Shown: positions 14,192-21,277 of the stretch, piece by piece | How the letters are laid out: every line of letters begins with the position of its first letter | Numbering within the stretch: position 1 is the first letter of the stretch | DNA from: Anaerolineaceae bacterium UBA4781 | Lineage (GTDB): Bacteria; Chloroflexota; Anaerolineae; Anaerolineales; Anaerolineaceae | Length of the DNA: 21,277 nucleotides | Direction of reading: 5' to 3' | Assembly (NCBI GenBank): GCA_002403105.1 | Contig: DHHD01000068.1 | Location: 12,570-33,846 of the forward strand | Program-made: the position numbers and the translations under genes | The notes under the pieces: generated by a model | The model's database searches: none | Told to the model about the DNA's origin: nothing | Seen by the model: only the letters and a program-made list of their open reading frames with translations

Positions 14192-16018
14192 TTGAGAAAT
14201 AATTCAATTACACCCCAAGAAATTGAAATCTTTCTAGATAAAACGCTTTTTAATATTGAAAAACCAGGTCGCTATACTGGTGGTGAATACAATCAGGTCA
14301 TCAAAGAGTGGCCATCTACATCTGTAAAAACTGTACTTGCTTTCCCTGATGTATATGAAATCGGTTTTTCAAATCTCGGGTTGAATATTCTCTACGATCA
14401 AGTTAACCGAGTATCTGATTTATTAGCTGAACGATGTTTTTCTGTATGGGATGATATGGAAATGTCTATGCGTAATTCTAATATTCCATTATTTTCCTTG
14501 GAATCCAAACATCCCGTCTTCGATTTTGATGTAGTTGGCATTTCTCTGCCTTACGAAACTCTTTATACCAATACACTCAACCTTTTGGACCTGTCTGGCA
14601 TTCCCCTTTACCATAAAGATCGTTCTGATTCTGATCCATTGATTGTTGCAGGCGGGCATGCTACATTCAATCCCACACCCATGAGCGCTTTTATGGATGC
14701 ATTTGTAATTGGGGATGGTGAACACATCTTTTTGCAAATACTTGAAATCGTTAAAGAAAGACTCTCAAGACAAAAGATACTTGAAAAACTCAGTTGTATA
14801 GAGGGAATTTACATTCCTGCATTGTATGACGTTCAAAAATTCTTCTCTAGTTCGTCCAATGCTGCCGTACCTCCGATTAGAAAGAATATCGTCACCCATT
14901 TGCCCCCTGCACCTGAGAAATTATTAGTGCCAAATATAGAAACAACACACAATCGCATTGCCGTTGAAGTAATGCGCGGTTGTTCCCATGGCTGCCGATT
15001 TTGCCAGGCAGGTTTTATTACTCGCCCGGTACGAGAACGCCCTATGCAGGAGATTCTTGAATCCTTGCGCACTACGCTCAAACTAACCGGATATGACGAA
15101 ATTTCTCTCCTTTCACTCAGCATTAGTGATTATTCAGCAGTACAGAACCTTGTATTTAACATTTCCAGTGAATTCAAGGGGATCAATGTCAACTTGTCCT
15201 TGCCATCTTTACGTGTTGAATCATTTTCTGAAGAATTGATGCACGCGATTAACCAGCGTAAGGGAAATTTCACGCTGGCTCCCGAATCTGCCTCGGAACT
15301 GATGCGTCGTTCGATCAATAAACCGATTTCTGATGAAAATTTGCTTGAAACGGCATCGCTGATCTTTCAAAAAGGCTGGACTTCCCTTAAACTTTATTTC
15401 TTGATAGGCCTTCCGGGGGAAACTCTTGATGATGTATTCCAAATTGTTGATCTTTGCCGTAGAGTTAAAGCAGTTGGTAAAAAATTGGTCGGCGGAAGAG
15501 TCAGGATCTCGCTCAGTATTAATACGTTTATCCCTAAGTGTCACACTCCCTTTCAGTGGGTACTCATGGATTCTATCGAAAATATTACTCAAAAACACAA
15601 ACTCCTGCGCGAAGAATTGAGAAACACAGGTATTATTCTCAGTTTCCCCTCTTTGGAATCTTCATTGTTAGAAGGATGGCTGTCGCGCGGAGATGAAAAT
15701 ATAGCAGATGTCATTTATTCTGCCTGGAAAAAAGGAGCTAAATTTGATGCCTGGCAGGACCGTCTTGATCTGGATATTTGGAAAGCTGCTTTTTCTAAGC
15801 AAGGGATCGATCCATACTTCTATAGCCACCGAGAACGCCCGCTTGATGAGAATCTACCCTGGGATTTTATTGATACAGGTGTATCCAAAACTTATCTCAG
15901 AGAAGAGTATTTGAAATCCAAAGCTGGTTCATTAACCAGTGATTGCCGCAATAATTGCCAGGTTTGTGGCATTCAATCTTCCTACGATGTTCTTTGTCGT
16001 GATCTGGTAGGAAAATAG
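14192..16018 (+). CDS. B12-binding radical SAM protein (TIGR03960-like)
   Basis: A protein of 608 residues starting at TTG, directly after the SDR stop. The N-terminal part begins IEKPGRYTGGEYN, as in this family, and contains a cobalamin-binding-like domain (about 45-200; VLAFPDVYEIGFSNLGLNIL, VVGISLPYE, VAGGHATFNP). The radical SAM core follows at about 250-480 with CSHGCRFC (Cys264, Cys268, Cys271, a CX3CX2C cluster motif), and LAPESASE and FLIGLPGET as later core motifs. A Cys cluster near the C-terminus (CRNNCQVCG) may bind zinc or iron-sulfur. The family's reaction is unknown; RNA modification is a common guess. The next gene, DUF2344, is often fused to or next to this family in other bacteria. 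Confidence 0.92.
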   Translation: MRNNSITPQEIEIFLDKTLFNIEKPGRYTGGEYNQVIKEWPSTSVKTVLAFPDVYEIGFSNLGLNILYDQVNRVSDLLAERCFSVWDDMEMSMRNSNIPLFSLESKHPVFDFDVVGISLPYETLYTNTLNLLDLSGIPLYHKDRSDSDPLIVAGGHATFNPTPMSAFMDAFVIGDGEHIFLQILEIVKERLSRQKILEKLSCIEGIYIPALYDVQKFFSSSSNAAVPPIRKNIVTHLPPAPEKLLVPNIETTHNRIAVEVMRGCSHGCRFCQAGFITRPVRERPMQEILESLRTTLKLTGYDEISLLSLSISDYSAVQNLVFNISSEFKGINVNLSLPSLRVESFSEELMHAINQRKGNFTLAPESASELMRRSINKPISDENLLETASLIFQKGWTSLKLYFLIGLPGETLDDVFQIVDLCRRVKAVGKKLVGGRVRISLSINTFIPKCHTPFQWVLMDSIENITQKHKLLREELRNTGIILSFPSLESSLLEGWLSRGDENIADVIYSAWKKGAKFDAWQDRLDLDIWKAAFSKQGIDPYFYSHRERPLDENLPWDFIDTGVSKTYLREEYLKSKAGSLTSDCRNNCQVCGIQSSYDVLCRDLVGK

Positions 16019-16019
16019 T

Positions 16020-16673
16020 ATGAATGGTTTTGAAAAAAGATTACGGATCTTCTACTCGAAGCAATCTTCCATCCGTTTTACATCTATCCTGGACGTTCAA
16101 AAGATATGGGAAAGGGCATTTCGCCGGGCTGGTATTACCCTTTCTTATTCTCAAGGGTTCCATCCTCAAGCTAAAATCCAACAAGCATCGCCTCTCCCAT
16201 TAGGCTTTTGTGGCGATGAGGAAGTTATGGATGTTTGGATTGAAACAAAGAATGAGGATTCTGTAAGAATAGATCTGATAAATCCTTATTTACCTGTTGG
16301 AATGGTAACTCAGCAGATCGAGCCAATTGACCTATCTGCACCTTCTCTTCAGCAATTTGTTGATTTTTCTGATTATTCCATCATATTTCTAGATTCTTTA
16401 TCACAAAGTGCATTATCTTCACTTGTAGAAAGCATTCAAATCTCTGAGTCGATTCTTTTTGTCAAGCATAGTGGAAAACAATATGACCTTAAACCTCTCA
16501 TTAGGTCTATATCATCACAAGATAATTCAAAAAAAGGTCCATCCCTCTATGTTTCTTTATCCAGTGCTCCTGGCGCGACAGGCAGGCCTGATCATTTGCT
16601 GCAATATTTCCATCATGATCCTTCACACGTCCTGATTACTCGCAAAATGATCCACTTTTTGAAATATGACTAA
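16020..16673 (+). CDS. DUF2344 / TIGR03936 family protein
   Basis: A protein of 217 residues that starts 1 base after the radical SAM stop. It has the family opening RIFYSKQSSIRFTSILDVQ, the SYSQGFHPQAKIQQASPLPLG segment (about 39-60) and a C-terminal region ending with VLITRKMIHFLK. In many bacteria this domain is fused to the C-terminus of the B12-binding radical SAM protein; here it is a separate polypeptide. It has no known catalytic motif, and the conserved basic and aromatic positions suggest binding of a nucleic acid or a partner protein. Its last 8 bases overlap the methyltransferase gene, so the three are probably co-translated. Confidence 0.9.
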   Translation: MNGFEKRLRIFYSKQSSIRFTSILDVQKIWERAFRRAGITLSYSQGFHPQAKIQQASPLPLGFCGDEEVMDVWIETKNEDSVRIDLINPYLPVGMVTQQIEPIDLSAPSLQQFVDFSDYSIIFLDSLSQSALSSLVESIQISESILFVKHSGKQYDLKPLIRSISSQDNSKKGPSLYVSLSSAPGATGRPDHLLQYFHHDPSHVLITRKMIHFLKYD

Positions 16674-17295
16674 CTATGTGATCTTGCAGTGTTCCAATCC
16701 CCGGTGTAATTTCCGCTTTCCTTCCGAATCGGAGAACTATGGCATCTACTGTCCTCTCTGCGGTGAGAAGCTTTCAGTGAATGAATATTTATTAGATAAT
16801 GGCTATGCGCAGTTTGATAAAAAACCGAATATTCATCTTGAATGTGCAATTGATAATGTTCGCTCCAGTTACAATGTTGGATCTATCTTCCGGTCAGCCA
16901 GTGCTTTTTCGTTGAAACACCTTTACCTGTGTGGTTTTACCCCCACTCCGGACCATTTAAAAGTCAAAAAGACCAGTCTTGGAGCAGAATTTTTGGTTCC
17001 TTGGAGTCATGAATTAAACGCAATCCCTCTCTTGGAGCAGAAAAAGATCGAGGGATATAGAATTTATTCTATTGAGGCTTCTTTAACCGCTACATCTCTG
17101 CTGAATTACACGGTTGATACACCGAAAAATGAAGTTTTAATTATCCTTGGTAATGAAATCTTTGGTATTGACCCTAAAATCAGGCAACTGAGTGACGCTG
17201 TTTTACAGATCCCCATCACAGGTGATAAGAAATCTTTGAATGTTGCCACCGCTTTTTCGATCGCCGTATTCTATTTTTCACTATTATTTAAGTAA
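16666..17295 (+). CDS. Zinc-ribbon plus SpoU/TrmH-type RNA 2'-O-methyltransferase
   Basis: A protein of 209 residues. An N-terminal zinc ribbon (C9 and C14, C29 and C32; CX4C...CX2C) is joined to a SPOUT methyltransferase domain (about 55-209). Motif 1 is NVRSSYNVGSIFRSAS (Asn64, Arg76), motif 2 IILGNEIFGI (160-168) and motif 3 SLNVATAFSIAVF (about 190-202). These are the knot-forming, SAM-binding motifs of TrmH/SpoU enzymes that methylate ribose 2'-OH in tRNA or rRNA. The ribbon may help hold RNA; the target is unknown. The ATG overlaps the DUF2344 end by 8 bases and lacks a clear ribosome-binding site; a GTG four codons in is an alternative. The last 12 bases overlap the convergent NTPase gene. 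Confidence 0.88.
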   Translation: MTNYVILQCSNPRCNFRFPSESENYGIYCPLCGEKLSVNEYLLDNGYAQFDKKPNIHLECAIDNVRSSYNVGSIFRSASAFSLKHLYLCGFTPTPDHLKVKKTSLGAEFLVPWSHELNAIPLLEQKKIEGYRIYSIEASLTATSLLNYTVDTPKNEVLIILGNEIFGIDPKIRQLSDAVLQIPITGDKKSLNVATAFSIAVFYFSLLFK

Positions 17296-17832
17296 TTTTT
17301 TGTAAATTTCTTGTATGATTACCTTTTCTGGTTTAGAGAGAACATCCAGATCGATCAATTCGTAATTAATTTTCTCTTTTTCGCATATCTTAATTACTCG
17401 GTTTAATACATCTTTTCTGACTGCAATTACTGCATGCAAATAGTCTTTTTCTTTAATGATTTTTAATCCAGCCTGCCATCCTTTCCTTTCCAACAGTTCG
17501 TATACTCCAAGTTCATCTAGAAAAAAGATCTTTCCTTTCACGTTCATTCGTTGCAGCTGTTCACTTCCCCATTTGATGGTACCATCACGCATTTTCCATT
17601 TTTTATTAGTGTTATTAGGATCCCACCCTGGTTTCAGGTCTGCTAGAATCTTACTTTCCATTGATTCAATATCCACGACTTGTATTGAAATTCTGACATT
17701 ATTTTCATACACTCCCGGTGATATTAATCCACAAATTGGAATGTTACCTTTTCTTGCGTGATCAATAATTTCCAGTATCATTACCGTTTTACCGGAATTT
17801 TGCTTCCCTGTTATGATCCAAATATCTGCCAT
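17284..17832 (-). CDS. Small P-loop nucleoside triphosphatase (THEP1/NTPase_1-like)
   Basis: A protein of 182 residues. Walker A is GKQNSGKT (9-16), Walker B is IFFLDELGVYEL (about 102-113, Asp106-Glu107), and in between is a CGLISPGVY segment resembling THEP1-like NTPases. These hydrolyse ATP or GTP in vitro and their cellular role is poorly known. An upstream in-frame TTG exists, but the ATG at 17832, two bases after the ABC ATPase stop and with GGAA 8 bases upstream, fits better. As the last gene of a transport operon it may supply a maturation or sensing step for the imported substrate; this is inference. The alternative is an unrelated downstream gene carried by read-through. The assignment to NTPase_1 is by motif, not by alignment. 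Confidence 0.75.
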   Translation of the reverse strand: MADIWIITGKQNSGKTVMILEIIDHARKGNIPICGLISPGVYENNVRISIQVVDIESMESKILADLKPGWDPNNTNKKWKMRDGTIKWGSEQLQRMNVKGKIFFLDELGVYELLERKGWQAGLKIIKEKDYLHAVIAVRKDVLNRVIKICEKEKINYELIDLDVLSKPEKVIIQEIYKKLLK

Positions 17833-17834
17833 TT

Positions 17835-18602
17835 TCAATTTTCCGTCAATATTACTGTTTTACCTTCAATTTTTTGAATTTGTATGGGGATTTCAAATGT
17901 TTTTTGTAGTAAATCTTTTTGCATGATGGTTTTTGTCTCGCCAAATTGAATAACTATCCCTTTATTCATTAATAACACTTGCTTTGCAATTGCCAAAGCA
18001 TCATTTGGATCGTGCGTGGTAAAGATCACAATCTTTTTATTTTTTTTCATTTTTTTTTGAATGATACTCAACAATTCCCGTCGATTCTGCAAATCAAGAT
18101 GATTGGCAGGCTCATCCAATAAGAAAATATCCGGTTCTTGAGCCATTATTCTGGCTATGCGCACTTTTTGCAACTCTCCCCCACTAAGATCAGATATCTT
18201 CTTGTATTGCATCCATTCAATTTCCAGTTCTTTCAGTATTTCTTGGGTAATTTTTAGGTCATTTTTACTGGGAATATGAAACATATTTACTTGTTGAAAT
18301 CTACCTAATAACACATATTCTTCAACTGTAAATCCAAAAGGGATTTTTTCTATTTGCGGTAGATATCCGATTCGTATTTCGTTTTCATTTTTTTTATCAA
18401 TGTTAACAAAATCTATTGTTCCGGAGGTTGGGATCAAACGTTTCAGCAATGTTAATAAAAGTGTTGTCTTTCCTGAACCATTATTCCCTAAAATTGCGAT
18501 GATTGTGTCATTTTGAATCTCTAAAGAAATATCATTTAATACAAAGCTTTCATTAATTCGATAACGAAAATGAAGCTTTTTTATATCAATATTTTGGATC
18601 AT
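17835..18602 (-). CDS. ABC importer ATP-binding protein (FecE/BtuD-like)
   Basis: A protein of 255 residues with one ATPase domain: Walker A GNNGSGKTT (39-47), Q-loop YLPQ (80-83), signature LSGGELQKVRIA (139-150), Walker B FLLDEP (Asp163, Glu164) and switch TTHD (His197). All catalytic residues are present. It would power the FecCD-type permease encoded just upstream (13 bases away), as in type II importers for iron-siderophore, cobalamin, heme or other metal compounds. A ribosome-binding AGGT precedes the ATG. The NTPase gene follows after 2 bases. The substrate cannot be told from this subunit. Confidence 0.93.
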   Translation of the reverse strand: MIQNIDIKKLHFRYRINESFVLNDISLEIQNDTIIAILGNNGSGKTTLLLTLLKRLIPTSGTIDFVNIDKKNENEIRIGYLPQIEKIPFGFTVEEYVLLGRFQQVNMFHIPSKNDLKITQEILKELEIEWMQYKKISDLSGGELQKVRIARIMAQEPDIFLLDEPANHLDLQNRRELLSIIQKKMKKNKKIVIFTTHDPNDALAIAKQVLLMNKGIVIQFGETKTIMQKDLLQKTFEIPIQIQKIEGKTVILTEN

Positions 18603-18615
18603 GGATACCTGTTAT

Positions 18616-19593
18616 CTACTCGTGAATTTTTATTTTTCCTGAACCAACTAAAATAACGAGCATCATTGCTCCGATTAATGCAGTGAATATACCCAGTGGA
18701 ATTTCTCCCGCAATCAATGTTCTCGCTAAAGTGTCACAAGAAACCGTATAAGCAGCTCCGATCATCATGATCGCCGGTATCGCTTTTTGTCCGGTTGTCC
18801 CGAAGATCGTGCGTACAAGATTCGGGATGATTAATCCAATCCAACCTACCAAACCTGCATATGAAGTAACACTTGCAGTCAGTAGAACAGCAACAAAAAG
18901 AATAAAATACTTTTCGAATTTTTTACCCGCTCCTAAAGAAAATGCCACATTTTCATCCAAACTCAATGCATTAATCCTCCATCGATAAGCCCAAATAATT
19001 ATTATTCCAATTACTATTTGAGGTATAAGTGGAATCAATCGCTCCCAGGTAATGGATGATAGATCACCTAATAGCCAGAAAACGATATTCGGTAATTCCT
19101 GCAGTGGATCTGCAAGGTATTTTAATATCCCAATCCCCGAAGAAAAGACAGCAGAGACTGCAATTCCCGCAAGAATCTGATTAATAATCGTATTTTCTGT
19201 TTTTATAATTCGAGAAAGAATAAATACAAGCAGTATTGATAGAATTCCAAAAAAAAGTGCACTGATTTGCACTTGCATGGAAAGATAACCATTCATTACA
19301 ATCGCCAGAGCGGCGCCAAAACCCGCAGCTTGATTAACCCCCAGAATTCCTCCATCGGCAATTGGGTTAGAGAAAGCCATTTGAAACACATATCCAGAAA
19401 GACCCAAAGATGCCCCTAACAGAACCGCGGCAAGAATGCGTGGTAAACGTATATCTAAGATAAGTGATTGGGCTAATGGGTCTTCCCATAATAAACGGAT
19501 GGGAGTAAATACTGGTTTGGGGTATCTACCTACAAAAATGGAGATACCCACAATTGTCACCAGAAAAGCAAACATTAGAAAATTCTTCTTCAT
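18616..19593 (-). CDS. ABC importer permease, FecCD family
   Basis: A very hydrophobic protein of 325 residues, typical for FecCD/BtuC permeases. It has a short N-terminal membrane segment (FLMFAFLVTIVGISIFVG), the DIRLPRILAAVLLGASLGLSG motif (about 46-66) near the start of the core, ANPIADGGILGVN-like SNPIADGGILGVNQAAGFGAA, and LVGWIGLIIPNLVR near the cytoplasmic coupling region. The dimer would form the channel for the substrate delivered by the lipoprotein. An in-frame TTG at 19602 overlaps the lipoprotein stop and has GGTAG at a good distance, so the true start may be 3 codons earlier. I prefer the ATG at 19593. Confidence 0.93.
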   Translation of the reverse strand: MKKNFLMFAFLVTIVGISIFVGRYPKPVFTPIRLLWEDPLAQSLILDIRLPRILAAVLLGASLGLSGYVFQMAFSNPIADGGILGVNQAAGFGAALAIVMNGYLSMQVQISALFFGILSILLVFILSRIIKTENTIINQILAGIAVSAVFSSGIGILKYLADPLQELPNIVFWLLGDLSSITWERLIPLIPQIVIGIIIIWAYRWRINALSLDENVAFSLGAGKKFEKYFILFVAVLLTASVTSYAGLVGWIGLIIPNLVRTIFGTTGQKAIPAIMMIGAAYTVSCDTLARTLIAGEIPLGIFTALIGAMMLVILVGSGKIKIHE

Positions 19594-19598
19594 CCGAT

Positions 19599-20681
19599 TC
19601 AAAAGCTACCATAAAGAAGAGGAATTATGTTTTGTTGGACAGTTGAATCATCAAGAGAATAGAAAACCCTATAGAAATCAGCAACTATTATATTGAAGTC
19701 GATATCCTGAAATTCCTTCGGATTAATTTTTGTCGCCAGCCAATTGAAACCCAATATCCAACGAGAATCAGGCTGATCCCAACTGATGAAATCTCCAGGG
19801 AATCCATATACCTTGTCATTTTTTGCAGCTTCCAAATGCTGCCAGGTAGAATTTTCAAGTAATTTTAAAACAGTACCATCTGAATCGCCATTGTAATTCA
19901 CTACAATAACTATATCGGCATTCCAATCTGCGATCTGTTCCATATTTACTGTAGTCCATCCTCCACTCTCAGCAGCTTCCTTCCACACAGGAATACCGCC
20001 CGCCATTTCTACAAGGTTCGTTTGCAGCCAGGTTGCTGGGGGAATTTCAAATGATACTTCGCCATTTTCTTCACTGTATTGGAGTAATAGAACATCTGGT
20101 TTGGTATCTTGATTGGCAGATATCTTTTCCTCAATATCAGATTGTAAATTACTATACTGGTCAAGAATTTCAACTGCACGTTCTGAATCTCCGAGCACAA
20201 TTCCAATATTCGTTATATCCGTTTCCAGTTCAGCAATACTTTCCATGCTTACATATAAGATCGGAATTTCCAATTTCTCCAAACCTGCACCGATTTCTTC
20301 AGCCATGGATGTTTTTAAAATAACCAGGTCTGGGTTCTGTGCAGCAATCTGTTCAGCGCCTGCCCCCTTTTCAAGATTCACTTTGACCGAGGAGGAAGGA
20401 GATATAGCATCAAGGAAATTTGTCGTGGTCTGCGATCGATTTTCAATACCAACGATCTTCGCATCGGCATTAGGAAAAAGATACATTAAATCAATGATCA
20501 TGGGTGTTTGTTTCCCGGCAATCACAATATTTTTTGGAAGGCTTTCTATTGTTAGTTGCTTTCCTGATGCATCAGTTAATGTAATTGGATCATTTATTTG
20601 GTTTTCGCCAACTGATTGGCCACAAGCAGTAATTCCCAAAAACATACACGTTAGTAATAGAAGACAAATTATTTTTTTCAT
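19599..20681 (-). CDS. ABC importer substrate-binding lipoprotein (periplasmic-binding-protein-2 / BtuF-like fold)
   Basis: A protein of 360 residues with a lipoprotein signal peptide: MKKIICLLLLTCMFLG, then lipobox ITAC with Cys20 to be lipidated. The mature part starts ITLTDASGKQLTIESLPKNIV, as in TroA/FecB-type receptors, with INTRS-like GIENRSQ, LEKGAGAEQIAAQNPDLVI (about 103-121), a long linking helix, and C-terminal PGDFISWDQPDSRWILGFNWL (about 294-314). The helix-linked two-lobe fold binds metal-siderophore complexes, corrinoids, heme or oxyanions such as molybdate; I cannot choose between them. Its ATG overlaps the padR stop by 4 bases, with GAGGAA as ribosome-binding site. The outer surface anchor fits a monoderm or a Chloroflexota-type envelope. 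Confidence 0.92.
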   Translation of the reverse strand: MKKIICLLLLTCMFLGITACGQSVGENQINDPITLTDASGKQLTIESLPKNIVIAGKQTPMIIDLMYLFPNADAKIVGIENRSQTTTNFLDAISPSSSVKVNLEKGAGAEQIAAQNPDLVILKTSMAEEIGAGLEKLEIPILYVSMESIAELETDITNIGIVLGDSERAVEILDQYSNLQSDIEEKISANQDTKPDVLLLQYSEENGEVSFEIPPATWLQTNLVEMAGGIPVWKEAAESGGWTTVNMEQIADWNADIVIVVNYNGDSDGTVLKLLENSTWQHLEAAKNDKVYGFPGDFISWDQPDSRWILGFNWLATKINPKEFQDIDFNIIVADFYRVFYSLDDSTVQQNIIPLLYGSF

Positions 20682-21211
20682 TTTTCCTCGTTGTTTTTAT
20701 TGTTCATTTCTTCTAACCATTTGATATAGCATTTTATTTGCATCAATCGAAAAGAATTCACAGTTTCTATAAAAACTGTATTCTCTGTAGGTAATTGTTT
20801 GGTTGTATTAAGCCATTGCTTACATTCGTTGATTTGATCTTGGATCAATTGATGCCTTTCTTTTCCACCTTCTTCACTCGCAAAATACAACTTTGACAGA
20901 AAAACCTGCCGTATTTCTCTCCCATGTTTTACCGGTTCATGCCTCCATCTTTGAAATAATTTTTTTCCTCTTTCGGTGATTTCAAAATATTTTTTTGGTG
21001 GATACGTTGTATCATCCATTATCTGCTTGGATGGTACGATACATTCATTTTTCTCAAGAGCATCAAGTAATCCGTAAATATTAGTAATCTTTATTTTCCA
21101 TACCGCTCCAATGCCATCAGGATCCATGAGACTTTTATGGATCTGATAGCCATGTTTTGGGCTATCAGATAGAATACCTAAAATGATGAAGTGAATACTC
21201 CGTATATTCAT
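20678..21211 (-). CDS. PadR-family transcriptional regulator
   Basis: A protein of 177 residues starting MNIRSIHFIILGILSDSPKHGYQI, the PadR signature of ILGxLSxxPxHGYxI. The winged helix covers residues about 5-95 (WKIKITNIYGLLDALEKNE, then YFEITERGKKLFQRW), and a C-terminal helical dimerisation region (Vir_act_alpha_C type) about 95-177. A longer version from GTG at 21253 is possible but has no ribosome-binding site and would add a tail not typical of the family. Being first in the operon, it probably represses itself and the importer genes, and a palindrome covers its start codon. The inducer is unknown; PadR members respond to phenolics, drugs or metals. Confidence 0.88.
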   Translation of the reverse strand: MNIRSIHFIILGILSDSPKHGYQIHKSLMDPDGIGAVWKIKITNIYGLLDALEKNECIVPSKQIMDDTTYPPKKYFEITERGKKLFQRWRHEPVKHGREIRQVFLSKLYFASEEGGKERHQLIQDQINECKQWLNTTKQLPTENTVFIETVNSFRLMQIKCYIKWLEEMNNKNNEEK

Positions 21212-21222
21212 AGTATGAATAT
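21204..21222. promoter_or_regulatory. 19-base palindrome over the padR start codon, probable PadR operator
   Basis: ATATTCATA-G-TATGAATAT (plus-strand reading) has 9-base perfect arms and a 1-base centre. The padR ATG (minus strand, 21211-21209) lies inside one arm, and a possible -10 (TATTCA, 21221-21216) lies in the other, 17 bases after a -35-like TTGTTA (21244-21239). PadR proteins often bind AT-rich ATAC/ATGT-type palindromes near their own gene, so this is a likely autoregulatory site. Confidence 0.65.
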
Positions 21223-21244
21223 TCCTATTGTTTATATTTAACAA
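21216..21244 (-). promoter_or_regulatory. Possible promoter of the padR-importer operon
   Basis: On the minus strand TTGTTA, a 17-base spacer and TATTCA form a moderate sigma-70-like promoter. The start of transcription would fall at or next to the ATG at 21211, so the transcript would be leaderless or nearly so. The overlap with the palindrome makes repression by occlusion plausible. The match to consensus is modest. Confidence 0.35.
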
Positions 21245-21277
21245 TTTTATCACGAGGCTGTGGAAAAATGGAGGAAA

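Noticed and set aside
17284..17295. Terminator between the convergent methyltransferase and NTPase genes
   Set aside because: The genes overlap by 12 bases and no stem followed by a T-run is visible there.
20113..20724. Plus-strand open frame (203 codons) opposite the lipoprotein gene
   Set aside because: It runs antisense through the conserved binding-protein gene and into padR, with no family features.
21212..21253. Fourteen extra N-terminal codons for PadR from a GTG
   Set aside because: No ribosome-binding site, and the family signature starts right at the later ATG.
1..21277. CRISPR array, tRNA, rRNA, insertion sequence or phage genes
   Set aside because: No regularly spaced repeats, cloverleaf-like sequence, transposase or structural phage motifs were seen on either strand.

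Overview
The window looks like a contiguous piece of chromosome from a low-to-mid GC (roughly 40%) anaerobic bacterium, most likely Chloroflexota, class Anaerolineae. That assignment is an inference. It rests on the run L28 / Asp23-like / DAK2 (FakA-like) / RecG / CoaD, a RecG with a long N-terminal extension, and a B12-binding radical SAM protein followed by a separate DUF2344 protein. No rRNA, tRNA, CRISPR array, insertion sequence or phage gene was seen. Coding density is very high: no gap between genes exceeds about 220 bases, so there is no stretch over 300 bases without a gene.

Layout. (1) 1-3214, minus strand: a MarR-type regulator followed by two subunits of a heterodimeric ABC exporter; the second subunit runs off the left edge. 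Two adjacent palindromes lie just upstream of the regulator and are probably its operator. (2) 3433-3615, minus strand: ribosomal protein L28 with its own terminator and an upstream palindrome. (3) 3754-9328, plus strand: Asp23/Gls24-like protein, DAK2/FakA-like protein, RecG helicase, CoaD and a coiled-coil protein, closely spaced and probably one operon. (4) 9280-13040, minus strand: folC then lon, which overlap by 4 bases (ATGA); lon runs 49 bases into the coiled-coil gene on the other strand. (5) 13108-17295, plus strand: DUF503 protein, an SDR with altered catalytic residues, a B12-binding radical SAM protein, a DUF2344 protein and a zinc-ribbon SpoU-type RNA methyltransferase, all touching or within a few bases. 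(6) 17284-21211, minus strand: PadR regulator, substrate-binding lipoprotein, FecCD-type permease, ABC ATPase and a small P-loop NTPase, a compact operon whose promoter region carries a palindrome over the padR start codon.

How they work together. Blocks 3 to 5 are mostly housekeeping: lipid or fatty-acid phosphorylation, DNA recombination and repair, coenzyme A synthesis, folate polyglutamylation, protein quality control and RNA modification. Blocks 1 and 6 are accessory transport cassettes, each headed by its own local repressor: drug or toxin efflux under MarR, and import of a metal, siderophore or cofactor under PadR. The least understood parts are the PadR-SBP-permease-ATPase-NTPase cassette and the SDR / radical SAM / DUF2344 / methyltransferase cluster. 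No clearly new defence or mobile system was found.

Several starts were moved downstream of the longest open frame because ribosome-binding sites, gene overlaps or family alignments favoured it: L28, Lon, the NTPase, the permease and PadR.
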